This document shows positions 21,039-33,973 of a stretch of DNA of 64,000 bases, piece after piece. The DNA lies in contig ML240445.1 in assembly GCA_004835665.1 (NCBI GenBank), positions 496,001 to 560,000 on the forward strand, read 5' to 3'. Source of the DNA: Phoma sp. XZ068 (lineage: Eukaryota > Ascomycota > Dothideomycetes > Pleosporales > Didymellaceae). The stretch's first letter is position 1. Each line of letters starts with the position of its first letter. The notes below the pieces were generated by a model, which saw only the letters and a list, made by a program, of their open reading frames with translations, searched no databases and was not told the origin of the DNA. Both the position numbers and the translations under genes were made by a program.

Positions 21039-22597
21039 TTATTCTTGCTTCTTGTGGATGCGCGGCAGACAAAGCCACAGCCCTAGAATTACACCTAAGA
21101 GCGCCAAAATGATGGGCTGCAATACTTGCACGCCCTTAGCCTGCGCAATGGCTCCAACTGCAAATGGAAAGATAGCGGCCCCTGAGCCGCCAAATGCTGC
21201 TGCAAACCCAATTGCACTGACATGCAAGTATCGAGGCAGTAGCTTTGTAGCAGCTACGATAGCTGCAGGAAACAGCGGGCCAAGGAAGAAGCCTTGGAAG
21301 GCGACAGCCACGGCTGAGACGTAAAATTGTGGCACAAGCCAGAAGACGAGCTCGAGCGCCATAGTGATAGGGAGGTAGATCTGCGCGTCTTGTGAGCGAG
21401 TAGTCTATCAACGGTAATGTAGAAACGTACGGAAATAGCCAGTTTCTCACCCAATCTGGGTGTGACAAAGCCCAGTACTAATCTGCCAACCGTAATACCT
21501 AGAAACTCATTAGAATATTAGAAGCTCAGAACAGGTTTGATTTGCTTACCCATCCAGAACCCCGTCGCTGTCATACCACTCGCAAAGTCACCGCCGTGTC
21601 GCACTTCCAGCATGAACTTGACAATCCAGCCTCCAAGGGCGACCTCGATACCAACATAACCCAGCAAGAACCCAGCGCACAGCCAAGTCACCCTGGCATA
21701 CGGAAGACGGACAAGCGCTTCCTTCATGCGGTTATCCTTTGCATCCCCCGTCCTCGGATTCGCAAGTCTGAATGCCGCACCATCCGCCTTCCAGAACGCC
21801 GTACTCGACGTGCAGAGCTCTAGGAATGCCATGCCAATCATAACATAGTAGAACTTGTACCATTCCAAGTGTCCCTTGGTGATCATGGTCGTTGCAATCA
21901 GCGGACTCAACACCGCGCCGAGGCCATAGAATGCATGCAAGAAGCCAAGGACTTCATTCGGGTTCGCCATGTTGCCCATCCACGCGTTCCACGCTGCATC
22001 AGCAAGGCCGTTGCCAAAACCGGCGATCATAAAGATGACGACCAGCACGGGGTACGGTGGGTGCACTGCGATGACGATGTAGGCGATGAGATGGCAGATG
22101 GGAGCGCAGACGCCAACGCCACGCTGTCCAAACTTGAGGTGGATGGTGTTGTTTAGGAGTGCGGAAGCGGTATAGCCCACGAGCGGAGAGAGGAAGACCA
22201 AGGAAATAACAATGAATGTTAGGGAGTAGTATTCTTGCAGCTGGGGGAGTTAGAAGCCGATTCAATGAGTTCAGACAAGGTCAAGGCTTACATATGGGAT
22301 CAGAGCTCCATAGGCGGCATCGTTACTACCCATGACGATGAAACTCCAGAACGCGGCAAAGGTACGGTATGAATTCGTTTTTGACTGGTTCCATCGCTCC
22401 AGCTTCTCGGCAGCTTGGGTAGTAGGAGAGGGCAGGTCTTCGACTGGGTCATCATCTCGGCTTTCTCGATCTGAGATATTGAGACTTGGTGCTGTTTTGG
22501 CGTTCTGTGGTGTTTGCAGGTAATGGGAAACATCTTGCAGTTCGATGGGCTGCTCGACAACACATGTTGTCGAGTTTCCGTTTTGAAGCAGCGCCAT
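21039..22597 (-). CDS. Major facilitator superfamily transporter (12 TM)
   Basis: Four exons (22292-22597, 21550-22240, 21431-21498, 21039-21380) join in frame to 468 aa. The introns are about 50 nt; the first donor is GTAAGC, and the third exon is only 68 nt (GITVGRLVLGFVTPRLGEKL). After a polar 75-aa N-terminus come about 12 hydrophobic segments: SFIVMGSNDAAYGALIP, LVGYTASALLNNTIH, GFGNGLADAAWNAWMGNM, and a C-terminal GFAAAFGGSGAAIFPFAVG. The GNGLADAAWNAW and GRLVLGF-R-GEKL motifs are typical of the fungal MFS group near yeast Bsc6 and the FucP-like families. The substrate cannot be told from sequence. The P450 gene lies upstream on the same strand, 837 bp away; export of a P450 product is possible but unproven. 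Confidence 0.9.
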
Positions 22598-23434
22598 GGC
22601 TGTTAGGCTTGCAAGTTTTGCGCCGTTAGAACAACAAACAGAGCACGAAGTAGGTTATCGAGAGTCCGTCTGTTTGTTCACAGAGCAGCGGATCAAAACG
22701 TAAGGTCGTGAAATAGCAGACACGTACGACAGAGTGATGACGAGATGCGTGCTCGAGGACAGAACGAAGTCCCTCACCTTAAGGCTATCCTTTATGCCAC
22801 AGAATGGCTTTTGACTCACACTCGCAGAATATGAGAAAGTGCGAGGAAAGTGTCAGCAGGCATAGTTTTGAAGGATGTTCAAGCGCATCCGCAGACGATC
22901 AACCCCACATGTAACGATAGCCTCGCGATTTCCGCAAGTGGCGAAGCTTGGTTTTCAACACTGGGGTTCGGCACACGGCACATCTCCGGGAGGTTTCAAG
23001 CGATGCGGTATCTCGGTCCGACATGCACTTCTTCGCTCTGAAGCTCATAACTTAGAGTTCGATTTGTGGTCATATGAGCTTCTACAAACGTTAGTCTGCT
23101 CTCAAATCAGAATCGTGGCTCGCTACCTTACGCAATTGACACGTTCAGCGACCGTTCACTGCATATTTTCATCTCGAGCCGCAAGCATTACCTGTTTGGT
23201 TGATAGAATGCGAGTTGCAGATATCTTGGCCCGGTCTATTTCCGAATCCCAAAACGATAAGTTTACAAGTATCATTGAATACATTTGGTGTCATGATTTA
23301 ATGATTTCGAGCCTGAGGAGTTACGAGAAAGGAAGAGCCGCTATGCTGGAATTCAAACCCTCAACAACACGCACGTCAGGCTGTGGCCGCCAGCGCGAAC
23401 CATTCGCAATTTAGGACCCCGAAGACTCACCAAT
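22598..23434. other. Spacer between MFS and P450 genes
   Basis: It contains the MFS promoter and the P450 3' flank. The plus-strand frame at 22875-23414 (179 codons) has no recognisable domain and is probably noise. Confidence 0.45.
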
Positions 23435-25035
23435 TTACGCAGTCTTCTGCACCCTCCTTCTAACAATTGCGTTGAAACTCGGCTTAGCAAACCACCTCGT
23501 CTTCCACGTATATTTCTCCCCATTCCCATTCGGTAGAATATCAAAATCGTACTTCCTAACAATCTGCGGAATGACCTTGCTCATTTCCAATAAACTAATG
23601 TTCTTACCAATGCAAGTCCTTGGTCCATTGCCGAAGGCCAGGAAGTTCCTATCTAGCACGCCGCGCTCCTCCTTGTTCTCTGTAAGCCAGCGCTCAGGGC
23701 GGAAGACGTGTGCATCCGGACCGTAGATGGACTTGTTGTAGTGGATTACCCAGGCGTTGACACCTACTTCGGTGCCGGGTGGGAAGAATTGGCCTGCAAC
23801 TTGGAGGCCCTGAGGTCCGACTATGCGGGTCATCGGTGCGCCGACTGCCGGGTGGACACGCAGGGCTTCCAGGATGACGGCTTGAAGGTAGGGTAGTTTT
23901 TGAGCTTCTTGGAAGGTTGCTGGATCAGACAAGGTGCCGGCTGCGGCGGCCTCGTCGAGTTCATGGCGGAGAGCGGAAAGGGTATTGGGATACATGGTGA
24001 GGAAGGCGATGACGGCGGAGAGGGAGATAGCAGTTGTATCTGAACCGGCTCCGATGTTCTGTCCGGCAGATTGTCGGGTGTGGTAGCGTGTTGCCTTGCC
24101 TTGTTGCTCCAAAGGCAGCATCTTATCAAGGAAGTCGCTGCGGTTCTCGGGGCATTTGGTGCGTCCTGAGACACGGTTGTCGAGGTGGTAGTCTACGAAC
24201 TGGGTAACCCTGCCGACGGAAAGGTCAAGTTTCAGTTTATCCATCGCCATGCCTATCCGCCAATGCCATTCAGGTACCAAGCCCATAATGGCACCATATG
24301 TCATGGCTTTATCGATGTCCTCAATGATGCCGGATTTGTCGCCGCCATCTTCCATGAGCCCGAAACGTGATCCAACAGTGATTTCGCCAATCACATCGAA
24401 GGCGTAGAACTGCATCATTTCTCTGACGTCCAGTGTCTTGCCGTTTTGAGCATACTCCTCCAGCCTTTTAAGCAAGATGGTGTTACATGTGTCTACGAAC
24501 GGCTCGTATGAGAGAAGGTTTGTCTGCGAATACAGTTGCGCAAGTGGGCGTCTGATCTTAGCATGAACACTTGTCCTGGGCTCGGAAAATAAATTATACT
24601 CGTCGGTCTCGCCAAAGGGATGGTAATAGTTAGACTTGTCAAGGGCATTGTGGTGTCCCAGGATGACCTTGGCGGCTTCGCCATCATTTACGCTGTATCG
24701 GTTTGGTGCAAGACGTACGACGGGACCTGCGCTTGTTAGTTTCGCCCAACTATCACTTCTTTGCTCGAGATTGATTCGAGGATGTTTCCAATCTTACCAT
24801 ATTTTTCGTGTAGCGCAATGTTAAATGTTGGGTTGTCGTGCTTGTACACAGCTTGAATTTCCCATAGCCGAGTGAGGCGTGCCAGGAATGGGCCAGGTAC
24901 ATTCAGAAGAGGATCGCTCAGAGTCTGATAGACGTATTTGGCTAGTAGAAGTACAAATAGCGCAATGCAACCGTAAACGTAATATTTCCCGTGGGAGCTC
25001 TCGCCAATCGACTGTAAGGCGTGCGGAGGCGCCAT
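23435..25035 (-). CDS. Cytochrome P450 monooxygenase (pisatin-demethylase/benzoate-hydroxylase-like)
   Basis: Exons 24798-25035 and 23435-24726 are joined over a 71-nt intron and give 509 aa, a normal microsomal P450 length. There is an N-terminal membrane anchor (about residues 18-38, YYVYGCIALFVLLLAKYVY) and a Pro-rich hinge (LLNVPGPFLARLTRLWEI). The I-helix is AGSDTTAIS, the K-helix ExxR is EALR, the PERF-type motif is FRPERW, and the haem loop FLAFGNGPRTCIGKN has its ligand at about Cys451. All catalytic signatures are intact. The hinge and NRYSVNDGEAA region resemble fungal P450s annotated as pisatin demethylase or benzoate 4-monooxygenase, but the substrate is unknown. It is ER-bound and needs P450 reductase. 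Its only accessory neighbour is the MFS gene. Confidence 0.94.
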
Positions 25036-28000
25036 GCTTGTATCTGACGAGAAAATATTCTTGTCATAATACCAAACTCAGTCGAAAGCATATTTATACG
25101 TTGCCCTGCGTGATCTGTACATCGGTGGTATTTACCGATTGTACAATGTGGAGTAGGTCCGATCCACGTCACATCTTGCTCAGATTACTGCATGTTGCAT
25201 TCCTCGGCGCTAATCTTCTCCGCATTTAGGCCAGCCTAAGCTTTGGATACACTTAACATCGATCCCGAAAGGTGGAGAAGAGTCCGCACTAATTAGAAGT
25301 ACTCCATTAAGTGGGGTGCACATTGTAACACCAGCTCCACTGTTAGAGAGGCAGTAATAGACGGACGAATAGTAACACCAGCTCCACAAGATGAGCATGG
25401 CTGTTAGAGAGGCAGTAATGGACGGACGACTAGAGGACGTCTGAGGTCGGTGATAAGCAAGAAATCCACCCGAACATGATCCAAAACCAAAGTGTCGCGT
25501 ACATCCATGCGCCGCAAGATGCGTGGAGAGTGCAGAGTACGTCCTTCTGGAGGCGCAGATTTCGCTCATGAAAGGGTGATGAGATCGACCTCGTGAAGTT
25601 CTGCGATATCAAGGAGTTCCATGTTCAGTTGGAAGAGCGGTGAGCTTCGTGAGCCAACCCCAATCGCGACGGAGACAGCGGACTCCGGAAGAACCCGTAA
25701 CCCTGGGTCAGAGACTGACAAACAAATGTCGGGGTGTTTTATATCCGACGAGAATGATACAATGACTATGCTGTTGCTCACTACCTTGCAATTCGATGCC
25801 GGGGCAGTCCGCGCTTTGTCGATTGCAGCCCTTATCATTCCTCCCCAGACTCTTTGCAACATGCTTGTGTTCACAGTGGATTTCGGCACCAGTATTTGAT
25901 ATGAGCTTCGCTGGAATCCGGAGCTAGTTAATCGAGTAACATAGCGTCTTGTGACCGAATCCAATCTCTAGAATCATTGTACAAGCTTTTGTGCGATTTG
26001 CAGACTCTTGTCAGGCGGAAAGTTCGCGACCAAGGTTAGCAAAACGGTCAAGACCGACGGTCAATGTTTGTACAAAGTTGGAACCACCTGCTTATGGTAG
26101 TACTTTAGGGAGTTCTTGTGTTTCGGTAGCCCTGAGAGCATGGTCAATGGTCTGCATAGGCGTGCAGGCGGATACTTTATTGCGACCAAAATTGTGGTCA
26201 CTGCTTGGCCAGCCTTGCTCTTTGCACGCGACTGATGGGTATAGAAGGTATAATCACTGAGAAGCGCGATGTTCTAGTAATATGTTAGCTTTGCCTTTTA
26301 ACACTGGAGTAGTTTGCTGGGATGGTTGGTAGTGCGTCCATAACCTGAGCTTTTACTCCTATCATGGTCAATTGCTGCATCGGCGGCCCTCTCTTGAGAT
26401 CGATGCCTACCAAGGTGGCCTCATGAATGTATGCTAGTCCGTTGATAAGGGAGTCCGCATCTCTTGATTCAACATTCCAAGTCTTGTTAGCTGATGGTGG
26501 CTGACTAGGGGCTACACATACCTCTTTCCCTTCCCTTTGTTTCTAACCCCATTTACTCAATATGTCGCCGTCAAGGAAGAACCCACGATGTTATTTCCTT
26601 TTGTTTTTCATTTTGATAAGAAAGGCGGCATTTCTCCAAAGTCGCTCGCGGAGCAATTGTGTCCTGGCAGTATGCTGGAACAGTCAAGAACGTGTAGGCT
26701 AAATGCGGGCACATCTGAATTGCAAAAGTGAGCTTGGAGATAGCTGTATGACTATCAGCGGTACAGTGGAATCATGATATACGTGTGCATGACCAACGTG
26801 GTGTTTACGTGGTTCAAGCTGGAGGTTGTCACGATATCGTTGTTTCATCGAGAATAGATACTCGTGCGGTAGCAGCGGTGCTGGTCGAGCACGCATGTAG
26901 TGGCCATGAAGAAGGGTTTGTTTTAGAACGTGACGAGTAGCTTGATGGAAGTGCTGAGTCTTGAGGTGCTGAACGTATATGGAGCGAAGCAGACCGAGCT
27001 GCGGCTGGTGGCAGTCCCTGCAATTTCCGTTGCATCCTTGCTCTTCTGCTTGGGATCTATAATGCTTCTAGGAAGTACTTCTTTAACTTGATTCTGCAAT
27101 GGTTGGAGATGAATAAACGGCAAGGTAAACACGTTGTTTATTGATCGTCTAGGGCGTGCCCTCGACAATGTCAGATTGCAAAGTGAAAGGTGCTCAGCCC
27201 AACGGTTTGTTTCGAATGATACAGGCGCTAGTGCAGCAACCATGTATGTACTGACGTGTGAGATTCTGCAAGTTGTGATACAGATTCCGTAGTTGTACTT
27301 AGTGCACAAGCCCATATTGCTCATGGAGGCGCTGAGCCAAAGCAAGTATTTTGGTCCCGGTTCATGCGTCAATTTTGACGATTTAATGGCTGCACTCAGC
27401 GCCTTTGGGCTTGACCTGCGAGTTACCCTGGTCCGCATATCAATACCCGTGAGTGACGGGATCCTGCGTGCAAGGCTGTTCCCTGCAGGCGACCGAATAA
27501 GTGTCACTCTCATGTCGGACCGGAAGCAGCCACCTTGTAACACGCCTGGGGTTGCGATAGAGGCCAAATGCACGGGAACTGCGGCTGTGAATATTGGAGC
27601 GTGACTGAGACGCCCAGAGACTATCGCGGACCGGCGCGGCGGAAGGGGGAACACGTCAACATAGACGAGTGTGCGCCCGCCGCTAGAGGGAGGCTCCTGA
27701 GTGCGGGGCTGAAGGATGATGCGCATGCTGCTCGGTTGGCGGCGCACAGTTTGTTCGAGAAACCTTCCATGCGGTCGGTTAACGAGGTGTTGCTGGGGCT
27801 ATCCTTGACCTCGTATTGCTGGCGAGGGCGACTTCAAGGCGGGTAAATCTTTAGAGAAGCCGCACAGCTTGCGGCCTTCACTTGAAAGAGTGCGTTCTGC
27901 TTACTGCAGTGAGCATTTCGGAAGCCTGCCATTCGCAGACATAAATCTCAGCTGCAGGACGTTTTGCGTTCCACAGACTTGGATCGACATCAGCCGTTCT

Positions 28001-29664
28001 TTCAGGGTCCTCTGCTCGTGCAACAATGAGAAGGGTACTCGAAGGCGCCTCATGAGGTAGATCCTTATCGTCAAGCAGATAGACCATTGTCAAAATCGAA
28101 TAGACTGGACCGATGACAATCGCACTAGCAATTGCTATTGCGTGTTAAGTAGGTATAGTATTGGCACGGCTACTCGCCAGAAGTTGGTCGGCTCACATGC
28201 TCGACACTGGTACGACTGTCGCCGTCAGCTTCTGCCAAACAACGGCTTCAACGGCGCAACTACGGAAGACAGCCGCCGGCAGCCCTCGGTTGCACAGCGT
28301 ACCATTTTCATATGAAGATCGAATCTAGCAGCCTCGTCAGGCGGTTTGCTCGGACGGTAATCTTGAAACGGTGCTCTCGTTGCAGTGGATATCGATTGAG
28401 GCTGTAGCGGCTAAAGACCTGGGAAATGACCATGCATGTGCCGGGCCATAAACGGAATCAGCACCCTGTGTGATAAGTAAGGTGCCGATCGTTGACATTA
28501 GGGACGCCGGCCCGAGAAAGAGATCAGGCAGTAGAACAGGCGTAAAGCCATGTTGCAAGCTGGCGTTAATCGAGAACCTGATGAGTCGAACGGAGGCACA
28601 CGGGCTTCGACAGCTCAGGGCCTGTGTTGCCAGCCTTATTTCGAATCATACACAACAGCCCATTAGAAAGCTGTGGTGATGCAGACGGTGTTGTACGAGC
28701 GCAACGCGTCGATGTCGACGCTTACGCGCCTTGCGTGCATGTGCTGCACAAACAAAGAGAGGCCAATACTGCGAGCGCGGGTGATTATGCCCCAGTGCAA
28801 GCGCAGTCCCAATGGGTGGTTAGAGCCGGGTGGAGGTAGGCCGTATTTGATGCATGCTGATTGATTGATGGAACTACTGCTGCCTCAAGGGTACATCGCT
28901 CCTGCTGAAGTTGTCCACGGGCAGACACGTGATTGTAGTTTTTAGCGCCATTTCGAATTTCCCCAAAGTTCTCATCCCGTCTCCTCTGCCCGCACATCGT
29001 TATCCCATCGCTGCGACCGTTCGCGCATTCGCTACCACGCATCGACCGCTTTGCTTGTTAACCGAGCTGCAGAACGCCTGTTGCGACCAGTCAGCGTGGG
29101 AGCGGGACAGGGCTCTCAAGCGACATTTGGCGACATTTGGCGAGCAACTAGCAATCTGTAATAATCTGTAAGTTTCTAGCCTCCCGTCCCAAAGCACATC
29201 AGCACAGCTCGCACCGTGCCACACTCGGTGACCTGCTCAAGCTGGCTAGCGGGCGACACAGGCGAGGCCGCCCTCCTGTGCCTCCCTTCGGCCATGGGCG
29301 CGCATTCTTGATGTGTTGTTCTCCGCCGCTTCGGCGGCTTCGCTTGAGTGCTCCCAGCGCGCCACAGCCCCGGGTCGCTGCGATCGCCAGTGCGGCCTCT
29401 GATGATAGGACGGCCGACGAGGTTCGCGGCGACACGACGTCTGGCTAATCTGTCCATGATGCAGGTCGGCGTGCAGTGATTGTCCAAGGGCCAAGACCAC
29501 CGAGGCACACCCCTGGCGCCTGCCACTTTGGGCCAACCTCGCCAACAGATCCTGGTCGCCGCCGGCTTTCCTCTTGCCTTAAGCTTCTCAAGCGAGTTGC
29601 GGCTGCGTGCTCCCTCACGTTTGATCCAAACCCGCCGCGGGTGGGCATCGATCATTGCTGGCCC
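25036..29664. other. 4.6-kb spacer without a recognisable gene
   Basis: Long but unconvincing frames are 26923-27726 (-, 267 codons from ATG), 25566-25964 (-) and 27293-27604 (+). None shows a domain, signal peptide or splice pattern I can support. A small tandem duplication lies at 25325-25432. The short direct repeat gcgacatttggcgacatttg sits near 29123. The last few hundred bases are the promoter and 5' UTR of the Zn2Cys6 gene. Confidence 0.4.
25325..25432 (+). repeat. Imperfect tandem duplication (2 copies)
   Basis: Copy 1 (25325-25371) and copy 2 (25372-25432) both read gtaacaccagctccac, then tgttagagaggcagtaat and ggacgga. Copy 2 carries 14 extra bases (aagatgagcatggc) between these blocks, or copy 1 has lost them. 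The rest is nearly identical, so the event is recent compared with the 19.6/20.7-kb repeat. Confidence 0.85.
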
Positions 29665-31751
29665 ATGTCGCACGATTACTCGCAGGTCAACGCGCCATCG
29701 CATTTTCCTCCGCAATCTAGCATGGCCGACCCGAGCCAGCAGGCGAGACAGCAGCCTCCGCCGCCGCCGCCGCAGCAGCAGCAGCAACAACATCCCCCGG
29801 CCGGCGCCTATGCCTCGCCGCACTCGTACCCTTCGCCCACCTCGATGCAGCCCACCTACTCCTACCCTCCGCCAGGGCAGCCCGGCGGCGAGCCCTACCG
29901 CGGGTCACCGCCTGGAGCGAACATGTCGCTGCCGCCGCTGAACCTGCCGCCGATACGCCTGCAAGACGGCCAGCAACCGCCGCAGCAGCAGCAGCACCAG
30001 CAACCACCGCAGCAGCCCATGGGCTCGCCGCTGCCCCCGCCGCAGCACGCAATGCAGCAGCACTACCCGCCGCCGGGCTATGCGCACCCAGGCCAGCCGA
30101 TGAACATGGGCCCTGCGCAGTACAATGCGATGCGCTACCAGTTGCCCCCGCAGGCCGACCAGCGCGTGCTCTCGGGCGGCCGCCACAAGAAGGAGATCAA
30201 GCGGCGCACCAAGACCGGGTGCTTGACGTGTCGTAAGAGGCGAATCAAGGTGAGTGCGGACCCCAATGGCCTGCGAATGCCAGACGCGTCGCGACGCGTG
30301 ATGTTCAAGGTGTCGCTTCGCTGCGCGAGCGGTTGCTGCTCCTAACCGAGCCACCATGAAGCGAGCGAGCCAAACTATCGACACCTCTACCACCTCTATC
30401 CTGACCTCGCGACTCTAATTGCACACGCGCTAACATTCGCTGAACACAGTGCGACGAAGCGCATCCCACCTGCAGAAACTGCCAGAAGAGCAAGCGCGAG
30501 TGTCTTGGCTACGACCCCATCTTCAAGCAGCAGCCTGGCCCGGCACAGATTCAACCCGCGCCCAACTCTGCACCACCACAGCATCCCTCCACTCCACCTG
30601 TGCCCGCGCAAGCCCCGCCTGCGCCTGCCAACTTCCAGAGCCAAGTGCCCCAAGGGTACGCACCTGCCTCTTCTGCCGGCTACGCCCCTGCCGCCGCTGC
30701 TCCCAGTGCTAGCCACGACCCCCAAGCTTTCAATGCCATTGACCCTGCACTCGCTGCCGCCGCCGCGCCTGGAATGCATCCAAGTCAGCCACAGTACAAC
30801 GGCATGCCCATGGACCCTGCAATGAGGCAACAGAGCTACGCGCATCCCCCGCCCCCGCCGGAGCCGCTCAAGGGCAAACGCCTCAACGTTGCCGACATCT
30901 TTGGCATCTGCAACCATAGCCCGCCAGACGTCCCCCCCCGAACGGCGCCGCCGCCGCCTGAGATTGACGAGCAGTTCTCTCAGATCTTTATCAATGATTA
31001 CGTCCAGGGTCTCGACTACATGCTGCAAACAACATGGTTTTCAAAGGATAACAATGCTCTGCACCGCATCTTCACCAACCAAGCCTTGCACGAGGAGGCT
31101 GCATTCTTTACAGAGACCATCAAGACCCAGAACAGTTCTGCGGACATGTCGAGCGTTTTCAGTCAAGAGGCTCGCCTGATCTGGCATTTGCTAGGGTCAT
31201 GCAAGCTTCCATCGCCGGCTACCAACGGTGTCAAGGCTGAGGAGGGTGGAGCTCACCCGGCAGACCATGAGGATGTTGCGATAAAAGAAGCTCGCGCTCG
31301 TTTTGATGTGCTAGAAGCCCTACTGACCAACTCCAATTTGGAGACCAATCCACTACGGGATCTCACATACCCCGAAGATACACATGAGGAGAAGAAGCAC
31401 GAGGTTGAATTTTGGCTCAATCTTGGCGACTTCGTCCGCTATGCCGGCGACGAACGTGCAGCACCTGGCGCTGCCGACATGGCTCTTGCTACGATGCGCA
31501 CAGTGCTGCGCGTACAAGAAGTGCGAGACGCCATCTACTCAATAGCCGTTGCCCGACACTACGGAGCGCGGATAGGAGGTTTCCCGAACGCACTTCCACA
31601 ATTAATGGACCCACACGAGGACAGTGACTTGAGTAAACTTCATGTTGCTATGTCATTCATCAGCCATGAGAGTCGTGCAGGCTCACAGCAAGTCTTGGCC
31701 CGCATCTGCGACATGGCCATGCTGTCATGGGCGGTGGCCAGGAGTCCTTAG
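29665..31751 (+). CDS. Zn2Cys6 transcription factor with Gln/Pro-rich N-terminus
   Basis: Two exons, 29665-30249 and 30450-31751, give 628 aa; the 200-nt intron is long for this window. The start MSHDYSQVNAPSHF is the first ATG, since the frame is open upstream only from non-ATG codons. Residues about 20-180 are Pro/Gln-rich, with short Gln runs. The zinc cluster (about residues 186-213) is CLTCRKRRIK-CDEAHPTCRNC-QKSKREC, with all six Cys at normal spacing, and the intron falls exactly between the Lys and the third Cys. A Pro/Ala-rich linker follows, then a helical region (RLNVADIFGICNH, NDYVQGLDYMLQTTWF) to the C-terminus. It resembles fungal regulators named after S. pombe moc3, but I am not certain of that. 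The target genes are unknown. Confidence 0.9.
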
Positions 31752-33312
31752 TATGGTCAGTCTACTGTGCGGGCTCTCTCGATGGAGAGTATTTTATCCC
31801 CGGAATGGAGTCTTTGGGATACCTGATAGTCTCTCAGGCTGTATCTGTACCACTAGCGGTCGGAACACTGCTTTACGTTATTGCATGCATCCCGCAAACG
31901 CGGCCGTTATATCCCCCTGGTTTTCTTCTTTGCATTCGCTATGCCACTCTTGGCACCTTTCTTGTGGACTATACACACCCAACCCCCCCTTCTCCTTGTT
32001 TGTTTCCAATACCTGCATATAGCGAGGGAGCTGGTGGTTCCGGCAGCAAGGACCGTACAACAATACCCAATTTGGTTCAACTCACGCTCATGTCCATCGT
32101 ACTCTGCGATATCATTGTTACCAAATCACCCCAGCACAGTGGAAGGCAATGAACACGAAACCGACATGCGTTTAGTGCGTCTTATGCGTCGATCGAGCGG
32201 GCCCTGACAGACTTCAATTGATTCACCGCCACTCCAGTGCAACACCAAGGTTGTTCTTTCGGTTCTTCGGTACCATGCCAGCAGATGCGCGAACTCCTTT
32301 GCATCTCGAACATGGATGGCACTCACCGACGGCACTTGGCCTGCGCCTGACTCAACATTTGCATCAATTCGAAACTCATATAACTCGTTGTAAGCAGCCA
32401 ATACCACCAGACGCCATTTTGCACTGTCCGCACCCCACATCCAGTCGCGACAACAAAGCGATTATAACATTATCAAGTACCACACACGAGCTGCTTCGGA
32501 GAATATCCACTCTCCCGGTTCACATGCCAACGCCTCACCGCTGATCACCACTGCCGTGACCCTCCAACCAACGTCAAAGACGGTAAGATCAATCAAACAC
32601 TGGTTAGCGAGTCCATTCGGCCCCCAGCCCGGCGTTGCACAACCGCGGCGCGAACATGTGGTCTGTGGTTGTGGCACACAAGCGTTTGGGCTTGGTCGGC
32701 CACCCACTTGGCCGAGTGGAGTAGGTTCTACGTTGGCCAGAGAATCGCGAGGACAGTGTAAGACGTTGAGTGCAGAAGGCTGGGTGGTGCGATGTGACGC
32801 AGTGAGAGAGCACGGCATATGCGAAAGCAATCAGTGGTTCCACTTTTAGCCGTGGGATCCTGGTCTGACAGCTCCGACGATCCGAGTGGGTGCCCTTGTA
32901 GAAGGTGTTTTGATGTTTGGGGTGGTCCCTATGACAGAGCTTTTTTAAAGTGAGGCTCTTGGAGCCTGGTGGGGAGGTGAGTTACACTGCATACTCAATA
33001 TTGACCGGCAACTATCTTTATGGTCTGACAACTGTTGACGAAGATTTTCTGGCTGTCACTAGAGTTTAATGTCAATGTGTACAGCAAGAGCTTAAACTTG
33101 AAAAAGGTACATCAGCCACCAAAAATGTGACTAGGTCTTACGCAAGAAATTTCTGCACTATTCCCCACCATTCACTAAACCACAACACCACCAACTCATC
33201 TACTCTGCCCTTGACATCTCTAGTCCTGCCAACGAAAGCAAGAGGCTACTTAAAAAAGTTCACTTACTATCTATTTGATGTTTGGCCCGATTCCATCATC
33301 GAAAAACAAAAT
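31752..33312. other. 1.6-kb spacer, nothing recognised
   Basis: This covers the 3' flank of the Zn2Cys6 gene up to the tRNA gene. Frames at 31727-32152 (+) and 32462-32830 (-) have no recognisable content. Confidence 0.45.
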
Positions 33313-33401
33313 GGTCGCTTAGCTCAGTTGGTTAGAGCGTGGTGCTAATAGCTTTCATCCTTGATACGCCAAGGTCGCGAGTTCGACCCTCGTAGTGACC
33401 A
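33313..33401 (+). tRNA. tRNA-Ile (anticodon AAU) with 15-nt intron
   Basis: The cloverleaf can be folded by eye. The acceptor stem pairs GGTCGCT with AGTGACC, with discriminator A. The D arm is GCTCAGTTGGTTAGAGC. The anticodon stem TGGTG/CGCCA encloses the loop CTAATAA, giving anticodon AAT (decoding ATT/ATC after A-to-I editing). The T arm is GCGAG-TTCGACC-CTCGT. A 15-nt intron (33351-33365, gctttcatccttgat) sits one base 3' of the anticodon, the canonical place for nuclear tRNA introns. The mature RNA is 74 nt before CCA addition. Confidence 0.93.
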
Positions 33402-33973
33402 ATTTCTTTTTGCTCTCGCGCTGTACATACACTCGTTGCTTCATTGGAAATGCGAGCGTATGCGTGCTTTTTGGTTGGGGTGTTGTTCCAGGGGTGGTGT
33501 GTTGTGCTGTGTTTAGGTTTTGGACATGGTTTGTTATACGTGCATGCAGTTCAGGGGTGAGTCGTTGTGGGAGCACTGGGAAGGTAGTCAAAGTAGATGT
33601 GGGGCATTTGGGTAGATTTGTAGGTCGGTGGAGGGATGAATTGTACCTTTCATTTGTCAGGTAGTGATGCGCCTGGCTTGGTACATTGTAGCGGGTGCGA
33701 TGTAAAGTATGTACAAGTCGACTGGATCAATTATGCTTGAGTAGCACTTCTGTACTACTGACCGTCGATCCTAGCCATGAACGGAGTGTTGCTGGTGTAT
33801 TGACAGACAGTGACAATGAAGGCTATGGTTGCACACCATGATGCTTGATGCCACACGCCATGGTACCTGCATCCTCATTATAGCCTCCGCTATTATGCAC
33901 CTCAAGACACGTCTCTCCTCGCGTCTGTCTTATTCATCACTTGAGTATGCAATATCCATCTCCTCTCCACTTA
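33402..33973. other. Spacer, nothing recognised
   Basis: This is the space between the tRNA gene and the 3' end of the CorA-like gene. No supported gene lies in it. Confidence 0.45.

Noticed and set aside
26923..27726. 267-codon minus-strand ORF in the 25-29.6 kb spacer
   Set aside because: It has no domain, no codon pattern like neighbouring genes that I can see, and a competing frame on the other strand. I left it in the spacer description.
29176..29823. 215-codon Arg-rich minus-strand frame
   Set aside because: It overlaps the 5' end of the Zn2Cys6 gene on the other strand. Its Arg/Leu runs are the complement of the CAG/CCG-rich coding sequence.
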